A DNA stretch of 7,033 nt from Pseudomonadota bacterium (GCA_029571495.1 JAKPSO010000839.1:1-7033), one strand, 5' to 3'. Positions 1 to 6,139 are shown, counted from the first letter of the stretch. The notes: generated by a model from the letters alone, not told the origin. Numbers and translations: made by a program.

Positions 1-2
1 AG

Positions 3-950
3 CCCGGAGCGATCACCGGTACCGACTCGGCCAATCTGTTCAGCGTCGACCCGCTGCTTGGACCGCTCACGAGCAACGGTGGCCTGACGCAGACCCACGC
101 GCTGCTCGCCAACAGTCCGGCGCTCAACGTTGGCAGCAACCCACTCGGATTCACGACCGATCAGCGCGCATTTAACTACCCACGCGTTAACGGCGCTGCC
201 GTAGACATGGGCGCAGTCGAAATGCCCACCCGTCCCACGATCACCGTGAAGACGGTGATCGTCGGCACGCCGCCCGGCAGCGGCCTCTTCGTGCTCTCCG
301 TGGCGGGCGCCAATGCAACCGGCGGTAGCAACCCCACAGGACCGGTTGGCAACAACGGCAGCACGGGGGCGGTGACCGTTGATGAAGGCGGTACGTTCAC
401 TGTGACGCAAACCGCTGCTGCGGGTGAACTGCTCACCAACTACACGACATCGTTTACCTGCCTTGATGCCTTCAATAACCGTTGGTACGCCGTGACAGAT
501 GGCGTCAACAGTGTCACGATGTCCGCCCCTCTCAGCGGTGTGCAAGCTGCGCGAACGATTACGTGTATTTTCACCAACACCGCCAAGCCGATGTTGACGG
601 TCTCGCGCATCGGTAGTGGCGCAGGCACAGTGACAAGCTCGCCAGCCGGAATTAATTGCAGCGTAACCTGCACGTCAGCATTTACGGCTGGCACGCCAGT
701 GACGCTCACCGCGAATCCGTCACCTGGATCCAGATTCGGAGGCTGGATTGGTGGCGGATGCAGCGGTACGGGCCCATGTCTCGTCACACTCGCAACCGCC
801 GCCTCGGTCTCAGCCCAATTCGACCTCATCGCCACGCCGACAGTAGTAGCAGTACCCACTCTGGGCGACATCGGTCGCGGGCTATTGCTGGTGTTGGTTG
901 CGTGCACAGGTTTGGCGTCGTTTGTCGTTAGACGCGAGCGCCGGTCTTAG
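3..950 (+). CDS. C-terminal part of a large surface protein (choice-of-anchor Q / SpaA-like / InlB-like repeat / IPTL-CTERM-like tail); 5' end outside window
   Basis: The frame is open from the window edge to a TAG at 948-950, giving 315 residues. An ATG at 207 lies mid-domain, so the true start is upstream. Residues 1-73 match the tail of right-handed beta-helix (choice-of-anchor Q) proteins: DPLLGPL, then NGG, THALL, SPALNVG, TTDQR and DMGAVE (usually DIGAFE). Residues about 78-194 resemble the SpaA-like prealbumin fold ending TCIFTNTA. Residues 197-274 resemble a divergent InlB B-type repeat (GSGAGTVTSSPAGINC to GGWIGGGCSGTGPC, ending VSAQF) with four cysteines that could pair. The end is VPTL (284-287), a hydrophobic span (about 293-309) and RRERR, the layout of an IPTL-CTERM sorting tail, although EWG is replaced by DIG. 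Inferred role: an exported, cell-surface or released structural or adhesive protein. Its ligand is unknown. Domain calls are from recognition, not a search. Confidence 0.85.
   Translation, partial: PGAITGTDSANLFSVDPLLGPLTSNGGLTQTHALLANSPALNVGSNPLGFTTDQRAFNYPRVNGAAVDMGAVEMPTRPTITVKTVIVGTPPGSGLFVLSVAGANATGGSNPTGPVGNNGSTGAVTVDEGGTFTVTQTAAAGELLTNYTTSFTCLDAFNNRWYAVTDGVNSVTMSAPLSGVQAARTITCIFTNTAKPMLTVSRIGSGAGTVTSSPAGINCSVTCTSAFTAGTPVTLTANPSPGSRFGGWIGGGCSGTGPCLVTLATAASVSAQFDLIATPTVVAVPTLGDIGRGLLLVLVACTGLASFVVRRERRS
237..262. repeat. Perfect 11-bp inverted repeat inside the surface-protein gene
   Basis: ACGATCACCGT (237-247) is followed by the four bases GAAG (248-251) and then the exact reverse complement ACGGTGATCGT (252-262). 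It encodes TITVKTVIV, at the junction between the choice-of-anchor Q tail and the SpaA-like domain. It could form a stable mRNA hairpin. There is no T-run after it, so it does not look like an intrinsic terminator. It may be a by-product of the alternating Thr/Val/Ile codons. Confidence 0.8.
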
Positions 951-974
951 GACGTTATCCGGGTACGCGAAAGC

Positions 975-1037
975 CGTTCGATAGGGTCAGCAAACACTAC
1001 GCCGTGCGTTTGAATTTGCCGTAACCCTCATCGAACG
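975..1037. repeat. Imperfect inverted repeat / long hairpin, first of a pair in the convergent gap
   Basis: CGTTCGAT+AGGGT (975-987) pairs with ACCCT+ATCGAACG (1024-1028 and 1030-1037); a single C at 1029 bulges. Inside, CAAAC (991-995) pairs with GTTTG (1008-1012), with a few more pairs toward the tip. It begins 25 bp after the surface-protein stop. Neither side carries a T-run, so it is not a textbook intrinsic terminator. It may be a 3'-end processing or stability structure or a REP-like element. Confidence 0.65.
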
Positions 1038-1051
1038 AAACGCCAGCAATT

Positions 1052-1127
1052 CAATGTGCCGCTGAAGATCGAGCCGCTCTCGAAACAGGTCAAGAGCTAA
1101 AAACGCTCGAGCTTCAGTAGCACATTG
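1052..1127. repeat. Long imperfect inverted repeat (23-nt arms), second hairpin in the convergent gap
   Basis: Arm 1052-1074 is the reverse complement of arm 1105-1127 at 20 of 23 positions. The pairs run CAATGTGC/GCACATTG, CTGAAG/CTTCAG and TCGAGC/GCTCGA; the breaks are at 1060/1119, 1061/1118 (a G-T wobble) and 1068/1111. The 30-nt interior adds GCTCT (1076-1080) with AGAGC (1093-1097). It lies between the 3' ends of two convergent genes, 68 bp from the GGDEF-gene stop. No T-run follows in either direction. It could be a bidirectional transcript-end structure, a non-autonomous palindromic element or a small structured RNA; the sequence alone does not decide. Confidence 0.75.
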
Positions 1128-1194
1128 TCAGAACGCGAAGCGAATCTCCAACGCGGTGCGTGCGCGGGCGGCTGTGAATCTCATGCAGCTTGGT

Positions 1195-2838
1195 CTACGC
1201 CCGCCATTCCACTCGATCACCACCGAGGAGCTTGGCTTGGCGAAGCTGCGCTTCCGCGCGCGCGAAGAATTCGCCGGCATCGTCGCCGGAACGCTTCGAG
1301 CCGATACCGACGCTGATCGTAGAAACAGTGTGCGGTGGCACGGTCGCTGTTCGTCGCTCAAATTCCGCCATACTTGCACGCAGCAGGGCGCACACTTCGA
1401 TCGCGTTCTCCAGGGATGACTCGGGCATTAGAAGCGCAAATTCGTAATCGCCAATGCGCGCCGCGTGTTCGTAGCTCGCGCGATCCTCGCGCATAACGGT
1501 ACCCAGCGCCACGAGGAGTTCACTGCGCGTGCGTTCGCAGGTGGGCGCGGTGTTCGCGACAAACTCGTCGACCTCAACAAGCACCAAGACGAGAGGCCGC
1601 TGAAAGCGTTCAGCGCGATCCACTTCGACGCCAAGAATTTCGAAGAATGTCTTGCGATTGAGCAGGCCAGTCGTCGCGTCGTCACGTCGCACGTGATCAA
1701 GCACCATCACCAAACGCTCGTTTTCGAGGCTTGCGCCGCGCAACTCAGATTGAGTCTGGCGCAGGCGCGAGGCTACTTCTTTCATCGCCTCGGCAGCTGA
1801 CCTCGCCTGCGCGGCTTCCCGTCGAGCCCGCTCCGCCGCAAGACGAGCCGCAGCCGTGGTGGCCAGTAGCACCGCCTGCTCCCGTCGCAGTTGTTCCTCG
1901 AGCGCGTTGGCGCGAGTCAGCTCCTCATGGGCAGCGCGGTAGTCTCCAGCCGCGGCGTGCATGTCGCTCATCGCACTCAACAGTTCCTTTTGCTCTCGTC
2001 GTGCGCCCGCGGCCTCTGCCATCCGAAGTGCTTCCGAATAACAACCGTGAGCGTCGGGATAGCGTCCTTCCAGCGTCGCAATCTGTCCACGCAGTAACCA
2101 CACTTCTATTTGGCCAAAGTGATCGCCCGCATCAATGATCGGTTGGGCGCGCGCTAAGGTGTCCGTGGCTTGTCTAGCATTGCCTTCAGCGAGGTCGATG
2201 CGCGCCAAATTCAGCAGTGCCGCGCCGGCGGCGCGGTGCCGCACCGATTGCGCGAAGGCGATCGCTTCTTCAAGCAACTGACGACCGCGCTTGAGGTCGC
2301 CGGCTAGTTGGCAAACGTGCCCAAAGTTCACGCGTACACGCGCTTGCTCCAGCGGGTTCCGTTGCGTGTCGACTAACGCTAGAGCCTCTGTTAATACGTT
2401 CGTGGCGCCCACCAAATCGCGTCGCCGAGTCCATATGACGCCCAAATTATTCAGACAGCGCGCGAGGCCTGCATGATCACCGAGCATGGCGAAACTGTGC
2501 TTTGCTCGCTCAATCATCTCTAGCGCGGCGACGTCATCCCCCGCGAAGTCATACACCCACGCCAGTCGTCTCTCTAAACAACCGATGATCCAGCGTTCAT
2601 CGCGCGCCTCGGCGACTTCGAGCGCCTCCAGCAGCGGAGCGATCGCAAGCGTGTAACGGCCGGACACAATGAGCTCTGTGTCTAACAGTTGCTCCGCGTC
2701 GCGAAATTCATCTGCGCTCCCCGATTTAGCCACCGTCGCCACTGCCGCAAGGACTGCTGACAGCGCACGGCCGGGACGTTCACGCGCCGCAGTATGCGCC
2801 CTTCGCAGCGCCTCTGATGTGTGATTGCCTGTGTCCAT
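1195..2838 (-). CDS. TPR-repeat protein with degenerate GGDEF domain (probable non-catalytic diguanylate-cyclase homologue)
   Basis: The 547-residue reading starts at the ATG at 2836-2838. The frame stays open to a TTG at 2916, but those extra residues are Cys/Phe-rich and resemble upstream DNA. No signal peptide or membrane span is seen, so it is probably cytoplasmic. Residues about 50-310 are helical TPR-like repeats (for example LNNLGVIWTRRRDLVGATNVLTEAL split over one unit). Residues about 315-380 form an Ala/Arg/Glu-rich coiled coil leading to a GGDEF-family domain at about 385-545, which opens with DATTGLLNRKTFF and ends with TISVGIG and AEAQLRQAK. The signature loop is GDYEF (463-467) in place of GGDEF. 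The first metal-binding Asp is Glu (E422), the usual FKxxND..GH..GD segment is not recognisable, and there is no RxxD I-site. Known for the family: these positions bind metal and GTP. Inference: a c-di-GMP-blind or regulatory scaffold, with TPRs for partner binding. Confidence 0.9.
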   Translation of the reverse strand: MDTGNHTSEALRRAHTAARERPGRALSAVLAAVATVAKSGSADEFRDAEQLLDTELIVSGRYTLAIAPLLEALEVAEARDERWIIGCLERRLAWVYDFAGDDVAALEMIERAKHSFAMLGDHAGLARCLNNLGVIWTRRRDLVGATNVLTEALALVDTQRNPLEQARVRVNFGHVCQLAGDLKRGRQLLEEAIAFAQSVRHRAAGAALLNLARIDLAEGNARQATDTLARAQPIIDAGDHFGQIEVWLLRGQIATLEGRYPDAHGCYSEALRMAEAAGARREQKELLSAMSDMHAAAGDYRAAHEELTRANALEEQLRREQAVLLATTAAARLAAERARREAAQARSAAEAMKEVASRLRQTQSELRGASLENERLVMVLDHVRRDDATTGLLNRKTFFEILGVEVDRAERFQRPLVLVLVEVDEFVANTAPTCERTRSELLVALGTVMREDRASYEHAARIGDYEFALLMPESSLENAIEVCALLRASMAEFERRTATVPPHTVSTISVGIGSKRSGDDAGEFFARAEAQLRQAKLLGGDRVEWRA

Positions 2839-2926
2839 ACCCGCATTTACGCGCTGAAAGACAAAACAGGCAAAGCAAAATGCGCAAAATGTTTCGCGAA
2901 TCGTCCATTCGTACAAATCACGACGA

Positions 2927-2939
2927 GATAGCCGCTATC
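2927..2939. repeat. 13-nt palindrome between prenyltransferase and GGDEF genes
   Basis: GATAGC-C-GCTATC is a perfect dyad with a one-base centre. It lies 40 bp past the prenyltransferase stop and about 90 bp upstream of the GGDEF-gene ATG, both on the minus strand. It could be an operator for the downstream gene; it has no T-run and is short for a terminator. The rest of the 141-bp gap is AT-richer, with two nearby ATTTTGC copies on the minus strand (about 2875-2890). No convincing -35/-10 pair is seen. Confidence 0.35.
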
Positions 2940-2979
2940 GACTCACACGAATGAAACCGACGCCAGCGACGGATGTTTG

Positions 2980-3873
2980 CTACAGACGCGTCGAAATGAC
3001 TAGCCCCACGGCAAGCAGCACTGGGGTCAACAAGTTCACAATCACATTGAGCCGCATCGCGGGCAGCAACGCGGGCACATCGTCGGCATGATCGCGTGCC
3101 CCGCGCCATGCGGCGAATGCAAGCGGAGATGTGAGCAGCGCGAGAAGGCTGATCTTTGGCAGTAACGACAACACGACGCCCGCGATCAACGACACGTACG
3201 CGAGCGCGAGCAACGCGCCGTACAGCGTCGCTGCTGCGGGGCGGCCGTGCGTTATCGGATAGTTTTTTCGCCCGACGGTGCGATCCGCCTCAACGTCCGG
3301 AAACTGATTTAACAGCAACAAATCGCTCACGAGAAAGGCGGGGCACAGCGACGCAACGAAGGCCGGCATGGAGTAGCCACCGGTCAGCGCAAAGTGCGTG
3401 CCCATCACCATCAGCACGCCGATGCCGAGTCCCGGCGCGATGAGACACATGAGCGCATTGTGTGCCCACCATGGCGTGTACGTCACCACGAGGATTGCGC
3501 CCAAGAGGCCAAGTGGCAGCAAGCCCCAACCACGCAATTCGATGATGTACAACCCAATGACGGCCGCGAGGATCAGCGCGGCGCTCGCCATCCAAAGCGT
3601 CGCCCGCGCCAAAGACGGCTGTCCGGGTAGCGTCCCGCTGCCGCCGCTGAATGGCGTGCGCTTGGTCATTGCGTCAAGTCCGCTTTTGAAATCGAAGTAT
3701 TCGTTAAACGCGTTCACGCTGGCGTGACTCGCCACCGCGCCAACGAGCACGATGAACGCAAGCCACGGATCGAGTTGCCCGGTTTGCCAGTACGCAGTAC
3801 CGACGCCCACCGCAACGCACGCCGGCGCCAGCATCAAAAACGGAAGCCGCAAGGGGCCAAGAAGTGATGTCAA
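2980..3873 (-). CDS. UbiA-superfamily (MenA-like) membrane prenyltransferase
   Basis: The protein is 297 residues, normal for the UbiA superfamily, and is almost wholly hydrophobic with about eight or nine predicted membrane helices. UbiA enzymes join a polyprenyl diphosphate to an aromatic or quinone-type acceptor at the inner membrane using two Asp-rich, Mg-binding motifs. Both are visible: N57-E-Y-F-D61-F-K-S-G-L-D67 and N189-Q-F-P-D193-V-E-A-D197 followed by GRKN. The first resembles MenA (dihydroxynaphthoate prenyltransferase) more than UbiA itself, but no other menaquinone gene is in view, so the substrate is not assigned. The start is TTG at 3871-3873. An in-frame stop lies seven codons upstream, and starting later (ATG, residue 14) would remove the conserved N-terminal RLPFL segment. 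The Shine-Dalgarno sequence is weak. It runs divergently from the FAH-family gene and precedes the GGDEF gene on the same strand. Confidence 0.88.
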   Translation of the reverse strand: MTSLLGPLRLPFLMLAPACVAVGVGTAYWQTGQLDPWLAFIVLVGAVASHASVNAFNEYFDFKSGLDAMTKRTPFSGGSGTLPGQPSLARATLWMASAALILAAVIGLYIIELRGWGLLPLGLLGAILVVTYTPWWAHNALMCLIAPGLGIGVLMVMGTHFALTGGYSMPAFVASLCPAFLVSDLLLLNQFPDVEADRTVGRKNYPITHGRPAAATLYGALLALAYVSLIAGVVLSLLPKISLLALLTSPLAFAAWRGARDHADDVPALLPAMRLNVIVNLLTPVLLAVGLVISTRL

Positions 3874-4141
3874 GCGATTTTCACGAGCACAAATTCAAGG
3901 CTGTATTGTGCGCCGCGGACGACCGCGCGTGCACGCTTTGTCGGGAAGATTTGCGCTCCGTCAAACCACACGTCGCCGCCTCGGTTGCGACCGCGTCAAA
4001 ACTGAGCAACTGCGTCAAGAACGGCGATTCGACTCATTACTATGGGCCACAGTGGGCGTCCACACGATACCGAAAAAACGCTGCGATCTTAACGACGGGG
4101 ACAGACCTGCGCAGCACACCACCAAACGCAAAGGAGAGCAC
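3874..4141. promoter_or_regulatory. Divergent intergenic region with three CGTCAA direct repeats
   Basis: This 268-bp gap separates two divergent starts and so should hold promoters for both genes. CGTCAA occurs at 3959-3964, 3994-3999 and 4013-4018, all in the same orientation; the last two share GCGTCAA and then A- or G-containing AAC. TACTAT (4038-4043) is a possible -10 for the rightward gene, but no good -35 lies 16-18 bp upstream. I see no clear leftward promoter. Regulator binding is inference only. Confidence 0.4.
4131..4136 (+). promoter_or_regulatory. Ribosome binding site of the FAH-family gene
   Basis: AAGGAG ends five bases before the ATG at 4142. This strong Shine-Dalgarno match fixes the start and rules out the much longer open frame, which begins at 3752 antisense to the prenyltransferase. 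Confidence 0.85.
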
Positions 4142-5185
4142 ATGAACAACGACCGCAGAGGATTTTTCAAGAAAACCGGCGTGCTCGGCACACTTGCCGC
4201 CGCCGCTGGCGCAGGCGCGCTCGCCCCAGACGCGGCGCACGGACAATCGGCGGGCTTCGCCGCGAGCCCCGTGCCCGCAGATGGCAACCCGATCATGACG
4301 CGCGGCATGACGCTGCTCACCATGAAAAGTGGGGGTAGCTACTCGCTGGGTGTCAGAACGCCAACGGGCATTCTCGATGTCGCGCGCGCTGCAAAACATT
4401 TCAAGCGAGCCGTGCCAACGACGATGGACGCGCTGATCACAGGTGGTGATCGCGGCCTCACTGCGCTTGTCGCCAAGGCTACTTCCACGCCCATTGTGAA
4501 AGCGCTGTTCGTCGATGAACAAAAGATCGAGTTCGGCCCCTGCGTCACCAATCCGCAGAAGATTCTTTGCGTCGGCCTCAACTATGCGCGCCACGCGAAG
4601 GAAACGAACAACCCCATTCCGAAGCTGCCGATTCTGTTCAACAAATTCAACAATTCGCTGAACGGACACAACGGCACCGTGCGCTTGTCGGCCACCCCGG
4701 CGACCTCGTACGACTATGAAGCGGAATTGATCATCGTCATGGGACGCCGCGCAAAGGACGTAAGTGAAGCCGACGCACTTTCGTACGTTTTCGGCTACGC
4801 CACAGGCAACGACTTCACGGCGCGCGACTTACAAAGCCGCAGCAGCCAATGGATGATCGGCAAGACGTTCGATGGCTCGGGCCTGATGGGGCCGTACGTC
4901 GTCACTGCCGATCAAATCGATCCGAACAACTTGCAGATCGAGGGGACGGTCAACGGCGAAGTGCGGCAGTCGTCGAACACCTCCGACATGGTCTTCAACT
5001 GCGCACAAATCATCGCCTACACATCGAAACTCATGACGCTAGAACCCGGCGACGTGATCTATACCGGCACCCCTGAAGGCGTCATCGCTGGTTATCCGAA
5101 AGAGAAGCAAGTGTGGCTAAAGGCAGGCGACAAGCTCACGACCAAGATCGAAAAATTGGGTGAACTCAGGTTTAGTTTGACATAG
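4142..5185 (+). CDS. Fumarylacetoacetate hydrolase (FAH) family protein with Tat signal peptide
   Basis: The protein has 347 residues. The N-terminus DRRGFFKKTG (4-13) followed by an Ala/Gly-rich hydrophobic run to about residue 28 is a twin-arginine signal; AHG/QS near 34-35 is a plausible cleavage site. After a linker, a FAH-type N-lobe starts near residue 56. The catalytic core has GLNYARHAKE with the His-Glu pair H151/E154, the metal ligands E193 and E195 in YEAEL, D224 in NDFTARD, K241 in GKTFDG, and GDVIYTGTPEGV near the end. All the hallmark FAH residues I know of are present, so it should be an active Mg/Mn-dependent hydrolase, decarboxylase or isomerase acting on a diketo or hydroxy-dienoic acid. 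The exact substrate cannot be read. Most family members are cytosolic; this one should be folded, exported and periplasmic. It converges with the dioxygenase gene, leaving 23 bp between stops. Confidence 0.92.
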   Translation: MNNDRRGFFKKTGVLGTLAAAAGAGALAPDAAHGQSAGFAASPVPADGNPIMTRGMTLLTMKSGGSYSLGVRTPTGILDVARAAKHFKRAVPTTMDALITGGDRGLTALVAKATSTPIVKALFVDEQKIEFGPCVTNPQKILCVGLNYARHAKETNNPIPKLPILFNKFNNSLNGHNGTVRLSATPATSYDYEAELIIVMGRRAKDVSEADALSYVFGYATGNDFTARDLQSRSSQWMIGKTFDGSGLMGPYVVTADQIDPNNLQIEGTVNGEVRQSSNTSDMVFNCAQIIAYTSKLMTLEPGDVIYTGTPEGVIAGYPKEKQVWLKAGDKLTTKIEKLGELRFSLT

Positions 5186-5208
5186 AGGGACGGCGCTCGC
5201 TCGCGTGG

Positions 5209-5922
5209 TTATCCGCTAAAGCTCCACCGCAATCCGAACGGCAATTGCGGTGGGCCAAACAAGAAATGCAGGACGCGCCGCCCACTGTTGCCCGTCGCAC
5301 GTGAAGACGCATGGAGTAGCAGCGGCCGCATTGCGAACACGCCGCCCTGCGATACAGGGCAGACGACCGCGCCGCGCTCCGACCGTAGCGCGATGGCCGC
5401 TTCGGTCGACAAACGCCCCAACGCATGCGATCCCGGCACAACGCTTAACGCGCCGTCTTCCATCCCACACGGATCAATATGGAGTCGCAGCGCAACCATA
5501 CGTTCCAACACCGATACGGGTGGTTGAACAAATAGCTCGCCTTCCTTTTCGGACCATCCGGAAAGCTCCGCGTGCTCGACTCGCGCGGCGACCGGAATGC
5601 TCAAGTCTTGGTGAATCGGCACCAGCCAGTTGCGGTCCTGCGATTTCTCAAAGTAGCTGCATTGGACAGCGACGTAGTCGGGGGGGATGATGGCATCTAT
5701 CTCGGCGTTCTGGCGGAGGTCCGCAACTAGGCGCCGACACCAGACCATTCGCATGAGCTTTCTGGTGCCAGCCGCATCCGTCGTCATTCCATGAACCTCC
5801 CGCAAAACTGCCTCGCATTCGTTCGCCGCGAGTTTCGTCCGCAAGCAGTGAAATCCTTGCGTAGAAAACTCTTGTGCACTAGCGCCAACGGTTCGTGCTG
5901 GGGATTTAGTACAGTCGTTCAT
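5209..5922 (-). CDS. Phytanoyl-CoA dioxygenase (PhyH) family Fe(II)/2-oxoglutarate-dependent oxygenase
   Basis: The protein is 237 residues from the ATG at 5920-5922; a TTG seven codons earlier (5943) is the alternative. The PhyH fold uses Fe(II), 2-oxoglutarate and O2 to hydroxylate a small substrate. The iron-binding facial triad is visible as H104-Q-D106 in VPIHQDLS and H204 in RPLLLHASS, followed by R215 of GRRVLHF, which should hold the 2-oxoglutarate carboxylate. RLHIDPCGMEDGALSVVPGS, just before the distal His, is the usual PhyH core strand-loop. Length is normal for small bacterial PhyH proteins and the triad is intact, so it is probably active. The substrate is unknown; the family covers fatty acyl-CoA, ectoine, phosphonate and natural-product oxidation. 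No signal peptide is seen. It runs divergently from the CoA-ligase gene (217-bp gap), which hints at, but does not prove, acyl-CoA chemistry. Confidence 0.88.
   Translation of the reverse strand: MNDCTKSPARTVGASAQEFSTQGFHCLRTKLAANECEAVLREVHGMTTDAAGTRKLMRMVWCRRLVADLRQNAEIDAIIPPDYVAVQCSYFEKSQDRNWLVPIHQDLSIPVAARVEHAELSGWSEKEGELFVQPPVSVLERMVALRLHIDPCGMEDGALSVVPGSHALGRLSTEAAIALRSERGAVVCPVSQGGVFAMRPLLLHASSRATGNSGRRVLHFLFGPPQLPFGLRWSFSG
5224..5253. repeat. Perfect 10-bp inverted repeat at the convergent FAH/PhyH ends
   Basis: CCACCGCAAT (5224-5233) and ATTGCGGTGG (5244-5253) flank a 10-base loop. It starts 39 bp after the FAH-family stop and lies in the last codons of the dioxygenase gene. It may act as a transcript-end hairpin for the rightward gene, but no T-run follows on either strand, so it does not fit a classical intrinsic terminator. 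Confidence 0.6.
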
Positions 5923-6139
5923 AGCTTCGTATTTGACCAACAAAACGCTACTTCTGTGCGTATCGCCACCGATAGCCCAGCAACGACGACAAGAAAGTCT
6001 TCGTGGGCTACGCGTTTTTCGCGATTTGCTTCGAAACAGTCAGCGCACAGCAAACAGCCCGAGCTCCGTGCCCAGCGCGCGCAGATTCGACCAGCACACT
6101 AGTAACATCCTCCCTATCCAAACCCAACGCAAGAAAGCC
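5923..6139. promoter_or_regulatory. Divergent intergenic region with hairpin and CGCG-T5-CGCG dyad
   Basis: The gap lies between the dioxygenase and CoA-ligase starts. TAGCCCA (5973-5979) pairs with TGGGCTA (6004-6010), with some extra pairing inside (CGA 5987-5989 with TCG 6001-6003). Next to it CGCG-TTTTT-CGCG (6011-6023) is a second dyad. On the plus strand the stem plus T5 looks terminator-like, but no plus-strand gene ends just before it, so an operator or a leader structure for the minus-strand gene is as likely. No clear -35/-10 pair was found for either gene. Confidence 0.4.

Noticed and set aside
440..907. 155-residue minus-strand ORF
   Set aside because: It lies antisense to the well-supported surface-protein domains and shows no domain features of its own.
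975..1127. Integron attC-like recombination sites
   Set aside because: The size and imperfect pairing fit, but the arm ends are not GTTRRRY/RYYYAAC (the first hairpin has GTTCGAT, with C at a purine position; the second starts CAATGTG), and no integrase or cassette layout is seen.
2839..2916. 26-residue N-terminal extension of the TPR-GGDEF protein from a TTG
   Set aside because: The extension is Cys/Phe-rich with no family resemblance and no ribosome site; an ATG is available directly before the Ala/Arg-rich helical region.
3752..4141. Long in-frame N-terminal extension of the FAH-family gene
   Set aside because: It overlaps the prenyltransferase gene antisense, its residues look like random Arg/Ser-rich translation, and the strong AAGGAG site plus Tat signal fix the start at 4142.
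3867..4145. 92-residue plus-strand ORF whose TGA overlaps the FAH ATG (ATGA)
   Set aside because: The overlap resembles translational coupling, but the protein matches nothing I recognise, its composition resembles noncoding DNA, and it covers the divergent promoter region. Conservation in relatives would be needed.
5680..5686. Run of seven G as a phase-variation tract in the dioxygenase gene
   Set aside because: It encodes the Pro-Pro of an intact frame; seven bases is short for slippage switching and no alternative frame is useful.
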